Part shown: in pieces, positions 34,998 to 42,899 of the stretch
Layout of the letters: each line of letters starts with the position of its first letter
How positions within the stretch are numbered: position 1 is the stretch's first letter
Assembly (NCBI RefSeq): GCF_900142065.1
Contig: NZ_FSRJ01000002.1
Span: 1-64,000 of the forward strand
DNA from: Agromyces cerinus subsp. cerinus
Lineage (GTDB): Bacteria > Actinomycetota > Actinomycetes > Actinomycetales > Microbacteriaceae
Reading direction: 5' to 3'
Length of the DNA: 64,000 nucleotides
Position numbers and translations under genes: made by a program
Notes under the pieces: model-generated
Seen by the model: the letters and a program-made list of their open reading frames with translations, nothing else
Told to the model about the DNA's origin: nothing
Databases searched by the model: none

Positions 34998-35920
34998 GCA
35001 CCACCGAACAGGCGCGGCCCGTCGCCCCGATGACGACCCGGCAGGTCGCGAGCCGCCGGCGCCGGGCGTCCGCCGCGAAGCTGTGGCGCGAGTTCCGCGC
35101 GAGCGCCTCGGGAATGTCGGGGCTGATCTTCCTCGGCGTCGTGATCCTCCTCGCGATCCTCGCCCCGGTCATCGCCGACCGCTCGATGCTCGACGTCACC
35201 CAGCTCACCGATCAGCCGCGCTTCGCGCCGCCGTCGTGGGAGCACCCGATGGGCACCGACCACCAGGGTCGCGAGTTGTGGGTGCGCATGATCTGGGGCG
35301 CTCGCACCTCGCTCCTCGTCGGCGTCGCCGCCACGGCGATGTCGATGATCATCGGCACCCTCGTGGGCATGGCCGCGGGCCACTTCACCGGGGTCGCGGG
35401 CGGCGTCATCATGCGATTCGTCGACTTCTTCCTCGTGCTGCCCTCGCTCGTGCTCGCCATCGTGCTGTCGTCGGTGCTGAGCCGCGGCGTGCTCACGATC
35501 GTGATCGCGATCGGCGTGACCTCATGGGCGGCCACCGCCAGACTCGTGAGAGCCCAGACACTCGCGGTCGAGGCCCGTCCGTACGTCGAGCGCTCCCAGG
35601 TGCTCGGCGCCGGGCACTGGCACATCATCGGCAAGCACCTCTTCCCCGCCGTGCTGCCGCTCGTGCTCGCCAACACGACGCTCACCGTCGGCTCGGCGAT
35701 CATCGCCGAATCGACGCTCGCCTTCCTCGGTCTCGGCGATCCCACGCAGCAGTCGTGGGGCACGATCCTGAAGGACTCGATGGACGTCTCGGCCGCGACG
35801 AGCGGCTACTGGTGGTACGTCGTCATCCCCGGTCTCGCGATCGTGCTCGTGGTGCTCGCGTTCACCCTGGTCGGGCGCACCTTCGAAGCCATCGTGAACC
35901 CGACCCTCAGGAGCCGTTGA
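34994..35920 (+). CDS. Oligopeptide ABC transporter permease (DppC/OppC type)
   Basis: A 308-residue permease with an extended basic N-terminus typical of DppC. It has the GTDHQGRELWVRMIWGARTS segment after helix 1 and the LVRAQTLAVEARPYVERSQV EAA loop, followed by FPAVLPLVLAN. ATG 34994 overlaps the DppB-like stop by 4 bases. The frame is open far upstream, but only as an overlap with the preceding gene. It pairs with the DppB-like permease as the import channel. Confidence 0.9.
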   Translation: MSTTEQARPVAPMTTRQVASRRRRASAAKLWREFRASASGMSGLIFLGVVILLAILAPVIADRSMLDVTQLTDQPRFAPPSWEHPMGTDHQGRELWVRMIWGARTSLLVGVAATAMSMIIGTLVGMAAGHFTGVAGGVIMRFVDFFLVLPSLVLAIVLSSVLSRGVLTIVIAIGVTSWAATARLVRAQTLAVEARPYVERSQVLGAGHWHIIGKHLFPAVLPLVLANTTLTVGSAIIAESTLAFLGLGDPTQQSWGTILKDSMDVSAATSGYWWYVVIPGLAIVLVVLAFTLVGRTFEAIVNPTLRSR

Positions 35921-35922
35921 GC

Positions 35923-37647
35923 ATGCCCGATCTCGTTTTCGACGACGTTTCCATCACCTATCGCACGGCCGCGGCGCGAGGTCGCGGCGACATCGCCGCC
36001 GTGCGGAACGTGAGCCTCTCGCTGCCGGCCGGCGGCACGCTCGGCATCGCCGGCGAGTCGGGCTCCGGCAAGTCGACGCTCGCGATGAGTGCACTGCGCC
36101 TGCTTCCCGACAACGCCGTGATCGACGGCCAGGTGCGCGTCGGCGACCGGAGCGTCGCCGACCTGAGCTTCGGCGAGCTGCGCGCCCTGCGCTGGTCGGA
36201 GGTCGCGATCGTCTTCCAGGGGGCGATGCACTCGCTGAACCCCGTGCGCACCGTCGGTCAGCAGATCATCGAGGCGCTCGAGCTGCACGTGAAGGACGGC
36301 TGGCGCACCGCCGAGGCCCGCAAGGCGCGCCTCGCGGAGCTGATGGACCAGGTCGACCTGCCGATCGCGAAGGCGGCGTCGTACCCGCACGAGCTCTCGG
36401 GCGGCCAGAAGCAGCGCATCATGATCGCGATGGCGCTCGCGTGCGAGCCCGACATCATCGTCGCCGATGAACCGACGACCGCGCTCGACGTCATCGTCCA
36501 GGGCCAGATCCTCGAGGTCGTGAAGGACCTCGTGACCCGACGGGGCATCTCGCTCCTCATGATCAGCCACGACCTCTCGGTGCTCGCCACCGCCTGCGAG
36601 CGCATCGCCGTCATGCGCAACGGCGAGCTCGTCGAGGTCGGCGAGTCGCAGCAGATCTGCACCGAGCCGCGCGAGGCGTACACGAAGCAGCTCGCCGACG
36701 CCTTCCCGACGATCGGCGACCCGGCTTCGCGGCTGAAGCCGGTCACGCGTCGCACCGACTCGGCCAGGACCGGCTCGATCGACGCGATCGACGCAGCGGA
36801 TGCCTCGGCGCCCGCGCGCACGGCGGTCGAGGGCGACGCGTGGTCGACCGGCGAGGTGCTGCTGGAGGCGCGCAATCTCAGCGTGACGTTCCGCTCGCGA
36901 GGCAAGAGCGTTCGGGCGGTGCGCGGGGTCGACCTCGCGTGCCGCCAGGGCGAGATCGTCGCGCTCGTCGGGCAGTCGGGTTCGGGCAAGACCACGCTCG
37001 CCCGCACGCTCCTCGGTCTCGAGGCGCCCGACCAGGGCGGGCAGGTGCTCTTCCGCGGCAAGCCGCTCGGGCGTTCGACGAAGCGGCTCCGCGAGTTCCG
37101 TCGCCAGGTCCAGCTCATCCTGCAGGACCCGTCGGCCGCCCTGAACCCGAAGCTCAGCGTCTACGAGTCGGTCGCCGAGGGGCTCCGCATCCAGCGCTAC
37201 CCGGGCGACGAACGCGCCCAGGTCGCCGCGAGCCTCGAGAACGCCGAGCTGATGCCGCCCGAGCACTTCTTCGAGGCCATCCCGCACGAGCTCTCGGGCG
37301 GGCAGCGCCAGCGCGTCGTGATCGCGGGCGCCCTCGCGATGAACCCGCAGATGCTCATCGCCGACGAGCCGGTCGCCTCGCTCGACGCCTCGGCGCGAGG
37401 CGAGATCCTCGCACTCATGCTCCGCCTGCGCGACGAGCTCGGCCTCTCCGCGCTCGTCATCACGCACGACCTCGGACTCGCATGGAACATCGCCGACACG
37501 GTCGCCGTGATGTACCACGGCGAGATCGTCGAGCGGGGTGCCACCGAGACGGTGCTCCTCGACCCCCAGCACGAGTACACCAAGAAGCTCCTCGCCGCGG
37601 CGCCGAAGATCGTGGGGCGCGAGGGCGTGCTCGCGACGGCCCGGTGA
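35923..37647 (+). CDS. Fused double ATPase of the peptide ABC transporter (DppD-DppF type)
   Basis: A 574-residue protein with two complete ABC domains. The first has Walker A GESGSGKST, signature LSGGQKQRIM and Walker B IIVADEPTTALD. The second has GQSGSGKTT, LSGGQRQRVV and MLIADEPVASLD. A variable, Ala/Asp-rich linker sits at about residues 270-305. One polypeptide replaces the usual DppD and DppF pair. AGGAG lies 11 bases before ATG 35923. It completes the importer with the two permeases and the binding protein. Confidence 0.92.
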   Translation: MPDLVFDDVSITYRTAAARGRGDIAAVRNVSLSLPAGGTLGIAGESGSGKSTLAMSALRLLPDNAVIDGQVRVGDRSVADLSFGELRALRWSEVAIVFQGAMHSLNPVRTVGQQIIEALELHVKDGWRTAEARKARLAELMDQVDLPIAKAASYPHELSGGQKQRIMIAMALACEPDIIVADEPTTALDVIVQGQILEVVKDLVTRRGISLLMISHDLSVLATACERIAVMRNGELVEVGESQQICTEPREAYTKQLADAFPTIGDPASRLKPVTRRTDSARTGSIDAIDAADASAPARTAVEGDAWSTGEVLLEARNLSVTFRSRGKSVRAVRGVDLACRQGEIVALVGQSGSGKTTLARTLLGLEAPDQGGQVLFRGKPLGRSTKRLREFRRQVQLILQDPSAALNPKLSVYESVAEGLRIQRYPGDERAQVAASLENAELMPPEHFFEAIPHELSGGQRQRVVIAGALAMNPQMLIADEPVASLDASARGEILALMLRLRDELGLSALVITHDLGLAWNIADTVAVMYHGEIVERGATETVLLDPQHEYTKKLLAAAPKIVGREGVLATAR

Positions 37648-37654
37648 TCCGCGG

Positions 37655-38764
37655 GTGACCGTTCACGAGAACGCTCCGGTGTCGGGCCTGCCCTGGATCG
37701 TCGTCACGGGCGACCGCGAGACGGTCTTCCGCGAGCTCGGCGCGCACTTCGCCGAGCGCATCCGCGACATCCGCTCGCACGCCGACGCCCAGTGGTCGGC
37801 GCTCATGACCCGTGTCGAGCAGGAGGTCGTGGGCGAGCGCATGCGGCGCATCGAGGCGTCCACGCGCCGGCTCTGCCCGGTCGAGTCGCGCGAGCTCGAC
37901 CTCCTCGCCGAGGGCGCGGGCGTGCCCGCGTTCGACCTGTGGGTCTACAACCTCCGCGGCGACCTCGGCCGGGACGGCACCGGGTGCAGCGACGTGTCAC
38001 TCGCGACATCCGATGCCCTCGTCGTCGGCCACAACGAGGACGGCGCAGGCGATTCGGCCGACGACGTCTGCCTCGTCACCCTCGTGATCGAGGGCGACCC
38101 GAGCATGACGGTCGTCTGGTATCCGGGCTTCCTGCCCGCCAACTCCTTCGTCGCCACCGAGGCGGGCACGGTGTGGGGGCTCGACCACCTGCCCGTCGTC
38201 GAACCCGATGAGAACGGGGCCGGACGCCACTTCGTCGCCCGGCACGCACAGCGGAGCCGCTCGGGTCGCGAGGCGATCGAACGCGTCCGGTCCGTGCCGT
38301 GCGCCGGCGGGTTCTCGTTCAACATCGGCGACCGCGAGACCGGTCGCGCCGTCATGATCGAGAACGCTGCGGGCATGGTCGTGACGACGGATGCCTCGGC
38401 CGACGCCCCCTGCCTCTGGCACACGAACCACCTGCGGTTCGTCGGGGAGCCGGGGCCCGGCCTGCAGCCGGCGGCGGGCGACGAGTCGCTCGTCGAGAGC
38501 CGCACGCGCGGTGAGCGACTGAGCGGGCAGCTCGACGAACGGCAGGCCGGGCGGCAGGGCGCCGTGCTCGACGCGGAGTCGGTGTTCGCGGCCCTCCGGT
38601 CCGACGGCGTGCTGAACCGCTCGACCGGCCTCTGGACCTTCACGACGACGGTGGCCGATCTGGCGAACGACCGCATCATCGTGCAGGGGCGCGGCGAGCC
38701 GACGACCTTGGGGCTCGGTGCCTTCGCGGCCGGCCGAGTGCTCGAGACCGAGGCGCGGGCATGA
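37655..38764 (+). CDS. Peptidase C45-type Ntn hydrolase (acyl-CoA:6-APA acyltransferase family)
   Basis: A 369-residue protein of the N-terminal-nucleophile hydrolase fold. The likely self-processing Cys is C111 in GTGCSDVSL, followed by the family's DALVVGHNEDG. Later blocks are GTVWGLDHLPV, FSFNIGDRETGRA and CLWHTNHLRF. Family members include fungal isopenicillin-N acyltransferase and bacterial enzymes acting on amides, beta-lactams or acyl-amino acids. No signal peptide, so it would act on imported compounds. GTG 37655 starts 7 bases after the ATPase stop, so it belongs to the importer operon. Confidence 0.82.
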   Translation: MTVHENAPVSGLPWIVVTGDRETVFRELGAHFAERIRDIRSHADAQWSALMTRVEQEVVGERMRRIEASTRRLCPVESRELDLLAEGAGVPAFDLWVYNLRGDLGRDGTGCSDVSLATSDALVVGHNEDGAGDSADDVCLVTLVIEGDPSMTVVWYPGFLPANSFVATEAGTVWGLDHLPVVEPDENGAGRHFVARHAQRSRSGREAIERVRSVPCAGGFSFNIGDRETGRAVMIENAAGMVVTTDASADAPCLWHTNHLRFVGEPGPGLQPAAGDESLVESRTRGERLSGQLDERQAGRQGAVLDAESVFAALRSDGVLNRSTGLWTFTTTVADLANDRIIVQGRGEPTTLGLGAFAAGRVLETEARA

Positions 38765-38777
38765 AGGGGGCGCGGGC

Positions 38778-39605
38778 ATGACGCGGGGCGGAACGGGGGA
38801 GCGCATGGAGTTCGCGACGGGATCGGGCATCACCTGGTCGGCCAAGGCGGTCGACCTCGACTCGGGCCACGTGCTCTTCGAGCAGGGCGAGGACCTCGCC
38901 CTCGACACGGCGAGCATCGGCAAGGTGTTCCTGCTGCACACGGTGCTCGAGCTCGAGCAGCGCGGCGAGCTGCGTCTCGACGAGCCGGTGACTCGCCGCC
39001 CGAGCGAGTGGATGGACAACTCGGGACTCTGGTACCTGCTGCAGGCGGACACGCTCAGCATCTACGACCTCTGCGCCCTCATCGGCGCGGTGAGCGACAA
39101 CGCGGCCACGAACACGATGTGCCGCCGGGTCGGGCTCGATGCGGTGCACGCGTCGACCGCGGCCCTCGGCTACACCCGGAGCTCGCTCGACGACATCGTG
39201 CGCTGGCCCATTCCGACGGGCTTCCCTCCGAACCTCTCGACCGGCAGTGCCCGAGAGCTCACGGACTTCGTCGCGCGCGTCGCGAAGAACGAGGTGCTGA
39301 CCGAGGCCGGGTGCGACACCCTGCGCCGGTGGCTCGGCGCCGGCATGGACTGCTCGATGGTGGCGGCGGCCTGGGGCCTCGACCCGCTCGCGCACTACTT
39401 CTACGACCGCGACATCTGGATGTGGAACAAGACCGGCACCACGAGCCGCGTGCGCGGCGACATCGGCGTGGCGATGTCGCCGAAGCGCCGCGTGGCGTAC
39501 TCGGTGCTCGCGAACTGGGAGCGGGGCTCGGATCACCGCGACGAGGCGCTCGCGACGATGCGCGAGGCCGGCGACGTCATCCGCGACCATCTCCTGCACG
39601 GCTGA
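38778..39605 (+). CDS. Class A beta-lactamase-like serine hydrolase
   Basis: A 275-residue serine hydrolase with three active-site motifs of class A beta-lactamases and penicillin-binding enzymes: S46-x-x-K49 (TASIGKV), S106-D-N108 and K218-T-G. The Glu-x-x-Leu-Asn motif that deacylates beta-lactams is not recognisable, and there is no signal peptide. An intracellular esterase or D-stereospecific peptidase therefore fits better than resistance. ATG 38778 is preceded by GAAGGGGG; ATG 38805 with GGGGGAG is also possible. It lies between the C45 and C39-like genes in the importer operon. Confidence 0.8.
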   Translation: MTRGGTGERMEFATGSGITWSAKAVDLDSGHVLFEQGEDLALDTASIGKVFLLHTVLELEQRGELRLDEPVTRRPSEWMDNSGLWYLLQADTLSIYDLCALIGAVSDNAATNTMCRRVGLDAVHASTAALGYTRSSLDDIVRWPIPTGFPPNLSTGSARELTDFVARVAKNEVLTEAGCDTLRRWLGAGMDCSMVAAAWGLDPLAHYFYDRDIWMWNKTGTTSRVRGDIGVAMSPKRRVAYSVLANWERGSDHRDEALATMREAGDVIRDHLLHG

Positions 39606-39618
39606 GACGGGGAATCGG

Positions 39619-40860
39619 ATGGCACGGCATGTGCAGTTCAGTGAGGTGCGCGGGGCGACCGGGTTCTCCCGGGGAACGTTCGAGGGCACCGTCGTCGACG
39701 AGGCGGCTCGCCTGAGGCCGGCGCCTGCGGGCCATGCCGCTTCGGCGCCGCCGCCGCACCGGTGGACCTCCGCCGCCGTCGAGGTGCCGTTCCCGGCGAC
39801 CGAGGCGATCCTGTCGTGGCACGCGATCACCCCGCCGGGCACGTGGATCGAACTCGAGCTCAGCGTCCGGAACGCCGACGGGTCGTGGACCGCCTGGTTC
39901 GTGCTCGCCCGGTGGACGGAGCGCGACGATGCAGCGGGGGGCATCCGGCGCACGACCGTTTCCGGGCAGCGTGACGCGGATGCATCCGTACACGCCGACA
40001 CCTTCGTCGCCGCCCAGGGTCGGGCGTTCACCGCGTACCGGCTTCGCGTGACCTTCGCCCGCGGTGACGAGGTCGAAGCTGAAGTCGATGCCTCGCTCGT
40101 GATGGTGGGGGCGATGGTCTCGGCGATCGACGACCCGACGCCCGAGCCTCAGCCATTCCACGACGGGCACGGGCATGGGAACGACGACCACGCCGACCAC
40201 GCCGACCACGACGACCACGCCGACCGGCTCGGCGCCCGCGGCATGGCGCTCGACGTGCCGCGGTTCTCGCAGCAGCTGCACCGCGGAGCGCGCGTGGACC
40301 TCGGCGGGGGCGGGGAGGCCTGGTGCTCTCCGACCTCGACCGCCATGGTGCTCGGCTTCTGGGACCGACTGCCTTCGGACGACGCCCTGACCGGCATCGA
40401 GGCGCCGAACGGCGACCCCCAGGTCGTCTGGGCCGCCGCCGGGTGCTACGACCACGGGTACGCCGGCACGGGCAACTGGGCGTTCAACGCCGCATTCGCC
40501 GCACGGAACGGGCTCGAGTCGTTCGTCACCCGGTTGCGCTCGCTCGACGAGGCCGAACGGTTCATCGCCGCGGGCATCCCGCTCATCGCCTCGGTCGCGT
40601 TCACTCGTGACGAGCTCCCCGAGGCCGGGTACGTCACCGAGGGGCATCTGCTCGTCATCGCCGGGTTCACGGTCGATGGCGACGTCGTCGTGAACGACCC
40701 TGCGGCGCCCGAGAACACGGCCGTTCGCCGGAGCTATCCGCGCGCGGCATTCGAACGCGCCTGGTTGCGAAGCGCCGGCGGCAGCGGCGGCGTGGTCTAC
40801 GTGATGCGCCCCGCCGACGTGCGCCTGCCGGCCGTGCCCGGTGAGGAACGCAACTGGTGA
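39619..40860 (+). CDS. C39-like cysteine peptidase with His-rich linker
   Basis: A 413-residue protein. Residues 1-175 form a beta-rich N-terminal domain of unknown type. Residues 181-203 are a His/Asp/Gly-rich linker with ten His. The C-terminal half is a peptidase_C39_2-like papain fold with C236 (AWCSPTSTAM), H343 (EGHLLVIAGF) and D360 (VVNDPAAP) as likely catalytic triad. No signal peptide, so it is probably cytoplasmic. GACGGGGAAT precedes the ATG. Last gene of the importer operon and only 7 bp from the convergent M20 gene. The role of the His-rich part, perhaps metal binding, is a guess. Confidence 0.8.
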   Translation: MARHVQFSEVRGATGFSRGTFEGTVVDEAARLRPAPAGHAASAPPPHRWTSAAVEVPFPATEAILSWHAITPPGTWIELELSVRNADGSWTAWFVLARWTERDDAAGGIRRTTVSGQRDADASVHADTFVAAQGRAFTAYRLRVTFARGDEVEAEVDASLVMVGAMVSAIDDPTPEPQPFHDGHGHGNDDHADHADHDDHADRLGARGMALDVPRFSQQLHRGARVDLGGGGEAWCSPTSTAMVLGFWDRLPSDDALTGIEAPNGDPQVVWAAAGCYDHGYAGTGNWAFNAAFAARNGLESFVTRLRSLDEAERFIAAGIPLIASVAFTRDELPEAGYVTEGHLLVIAGFTVDGDVVVNDPAAPENTAVRRSYPRAAFERAWLRSAGGSGGVVYVMRPADVRLPAVPGEERNW

Positions 40861-40867
40861 GCGGGGC

Positions 40868-42004
40868 TCAGCCGGCGAGCACCGCCGTGAGCAGCTCGAT
40901 GCGCGCTCGCAGCGACGACAGCAGCAGGTGCTCGGTCACCGCGTGGGCGCCGCCGCCGCGGGGACCGAATCCGTCGATCGTCGGGACACCGAGCGAGCCG
41001 ACCAGGTTCGTGTCGCCGGCTCCGGCGGCGGGCCGGCCGCTCGCCGACTGCTCCAGCGCGGATGCCGCGCGCCCGACCTCCTCGAGCAGCGCCTCGTCGC
41101 CGACGCCCGCCTGCCAAGCCGGGCGGCTCGTCAGCACGACCGCGCGCACGACCGCGCCCGAACGGATCGGTTCGAGCCGGGCGAGCGCGTCGAGCACGTG
41201 GCGCTCCGATCCGCCGTCGACGAAGCGCAGCCCGATCTCGGCGGAGGCCGCGTCGGGCACCACGTTCGCCCTCGCGCCGCCCGAGACGGTGCCGACGTTG
41301 CAGAGCACCGGCGTGGTCGCGGAGGCCTCGGCCACGATCTCGCGCACGACGAGCAACTGGTCGACGAGCTCGTCGATGGCCGAGACGCCGTTGTCGGGGT
41401 CGAGCGCCGCGTGCGCCGCCCTGCCCTCGACCTCGAGCCGGAGCCGCGTGCTGCCCGCGCGCCCGACCTTGAATGCGCCGTCGGGGTGCGGCGACTCGAA
41501 GCCGATGACGCCGGCGACGCCGTCGAGCGCCGCGCGCACGAGCTCCTGCGAGGTGGGCGAGCCGACCTCCTCGTCGCAGTTGACGAGGATCCGCACGGTG
41601 CGCCTCGGGCGATTCCGCAGGATCTCGAGCGCCGTGAGCATGATCACGAGCCCGCTCTTCATGTCGAAGACGCCCGGGCCGCGCACGACATCGCCGTCGA
41701 CCGACCACGGCACGTCGCCGGTCAGCGATCCGTGGTCCCACACCGTGTCGGAGTGGCCGAGCAGCAGGAGCGGCGCCGCATCACCAGTGCCGGGAACGTC
41801 GATGACCAGGTGCGTGCCCGCCTCCGTGACGACGGCCCGCACCTCGCTCGCGAGCGGCTCGAACCACTCCGTGAGCAACCGGGCGATGCGCGCGCTCGCC
41901 GCCGCGTCGAACGAGGGGGTCTCGATGCGGACGAGCTGCTCGAGCCGCTCGAGCACCGTGTGCCACGCGGCATCCACCGCTGCCCCGACCTCTGCTGGCG
42001 TCAT
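40868..42004 (-). CDS. M20 family metallopeptidase (CPG2/N-acyl-amino-acid deacylase-like)
   Basis: A 378-residue di-zinc amidohydrolase. Likely metal ligands are H84 (LGHSDTVW, with D86), D114 (GPGVFDMKSG), E145-E146 (NCDEEVGS) and a late His in GGGAHAVTEH. The pattern is closest to glutamate carboxypeptidase/CPG2-type enzymes, which cleave N-acyl amino acids or C-terminal Glu. In NSAR-containing operons elsewhere, an M20 member is the N-succinyl-L-amino-acid desuccinylase. ATG 42004 has AAGGAGCG upstream. Divergent from the GNAT/racemase operon, with which it shares an operator region. Confidence 0.86.
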   Translation of the reverse strand: MTPAEVGAAVDAAWHTVLERLEQLVRIETPSFDAAASARIARLLTEWFEPLASEVRAVVTEAGTHLVIDVPGTGDAAPLLLLGHSDTVWDHGSLTGDVPWSVDGDVVRGPGVFDMKSGLVIMLTALEILRNRPRRTVRILVNCDEEVGSPTSQELVRAALDGVAGVIGFESPHPDGAFKVGRAGSTRLRLEVEGRAAHAALDPDNGVSAIDELVDQLLVVREIVAEASATTPVLCNVGTVSGGARANVVPDAASAEIGLRFVDGGSERHVLDALARLEPIRSGAVVRAVVLTSRPAWQAGVGDEALLEEVGRAASALEQSASGRPAAGAGDTNLVGSLGVPTIDGFGPRGGGAHAVTEHLLLSSLRARIELLTAVLAG

Positions 42005-42021
42005 GTCGCTCCTTGTCGAAG

Positions 42022-42034
42022 ATATGAAGCATAT
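42022..42034. promoter_or_regulatory. Island palindrome, site 2 (ATATGAAGCATAT)
   Basis: ATATG-AAG-CATAT ends 18 bp upstream of the M20 start codon. It matches the consensus ATAYGAAKCRTAT shared with sites at 31888 and 42109, in a position to repress M20 transcription. Confidence 0.65.
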
Positions 42035-42094
42035 GGTAGCAACACCGTCGAGCAATGGGCGAAGAATTCCGGGCGAAGAACGCGCTGATTTCGC

Positions 42095-42131
42095 TGGACG
42101 AGTCAATTATATGATTCGTATAATGAACAGC
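42095..42131 (+). promoter_or_regulatory. Sigma-70-type promoter of the GNAT/racemase operon, probably leaderless
   Basis: TGGACG (42095-42100), an 18-bp spacer, and a perfect TATAAT (42119-42124). Seven bases after TATAAT comes GTG 42132, an in-frame start of the GNAT gene, so transcription and translation would begin at the same base. No convincing Shine-Dalgarno sequence exists for the alternative starts. Confidence 0.7.
42109..42121. promoter_or_regulatory. Island palindrome, site 3 (ATATGATTCGTAT)
   Basis: The complement reads ATACGAATCATAT, matching sites at 31888 and 42022. Extended to 42106-42124 it is a 19-bp near-palindrome (ATTATATGATTCGTATAAT) that includes the TATAAT -10 element, so a bound protein would block this promoter. 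Confidence 0.68.
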
Positions 42132-42899
42132 GTGACTGAAGCACAGGCGCGAGACCGCGGGGTGGGCGAGCCGCTGACCACCCATGAACTCTCGAGGTAC
42201 GAAGACTTCCAGCAGGCGAGTGCGCTGTACCGACGCGTCTTCGGCTACTCCTCGGAGGAACTCGCGCTGAACAGCAACCTGCTGAGCGCCCTCGTGCGGA
42301 ACGGCGGGTCGGCGGTCGGCGTGCGTGGGGCCGACGGCGAGCTCATCGGCTTCGCCTACGGATTCCTCGGGTCCGATGAGTCGGGCGTCTTCCACTACTC
42401 CCAGGCCGCGGTCGTCGAGCAGCACGCCCAGGGCCGCGGCATCGGGCGCCTGCTCAAGCTGCGCCAGCGGGAGGTCGTGCTCGCCTCGGGGGTCTCGACG
42501 ATGCGCTGGGCGTTCGACCCCGCACTGGGGCGCAACGCACACTTCAACTTCGACATCCTCGGCGCGCACAGCGCCGCCTTCGTGCGCGACTACTACGGGC
42601 GACCCGGCACCGACCGGCTGCTCGTCGACTGGCCGCTGGCGGCAGGCGCCGACCCCTACGCCGAGGTTCGCGCCGAGCGTCCGCCCGCCTCGCTCGCGGG
42701 TGCGGAGCCCGGCGCGGCGATCGCGCACGGCGCCGGCCGGTGGGTGGTCGTCCCGACCGGCGAAGCGGGCACGGCCCGGCTGCACGACACCATGCAGCAC
42801 CTGCACGAGCAGGGCTTCGTGCTCGTGAGCTGCCAGCGCGTCGATGCGGATGTCTCGGCCTACCTCGCCGTGCCGGCGGCAGGCGGGCGGCTCCGATGA
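42132..42899 (+). CDS. COG3375-like GNAT acyltransferase (putative D-amino-acid N-succinyltransferase)
   Basis: A 255-residue GNAT. The acyl-CoA motif A is VEQHAQGRGIGRLLKLRQ. The block MRWAFDPALGRNAHFNFDIL then GAHSAAFVRDYYG is the hallmark of COG3375 proteins, which accompany N-succinylamino-acid racemases. In Geobacillus, such a GNAT succinylates D-amino acids before racemisation. GTG 42132 is chosen from the promoter geometry; ATG 42123 and ATG 42111 are alternatives. Its stop overlaps the next start (ATGA). The family assignment is strong; the donor and acceptor are inferred from context. Confidence 0.82.
   Translation: MTEAQARDRGVGEPLTTHELSRYEDFQQASALYRRVFGYSSEELALNSNLLSALVRNGGSAVGVRGADGELIGFAYGFLGSDESGVFHYSQAAVVEQHAQGRGIGRLLKLRQREVVLASGVSTMRWAFDPALGRNAHFNFDILGAHSAAFVRDYYGRPGTDRLLVDWPLAAGADPYAEVRAERPPASLAGAEPGAAIAHGAGRWVVVPTGEAGTARLHDTMQHLHEQGFVLVSCQRVDADVSAYLAVPAAGGRLR

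Noticed and set aside
38778-39605. Beta-lactam resistance gene
   Set aside because: Although SxxK, SDN and KTG are present, there is no signal peptide and no recognisable Glu-x-x-Leu-Asn motif; its place in a peptide-use operon favours another role.
42123-42899. ATG 42123 or 42111 as the GNAT start
   Set aside because: Both fall within or before the TATAAT box and lack a clear ribosome binding site; GTG 42132 fits the promoter better. Not excluded.
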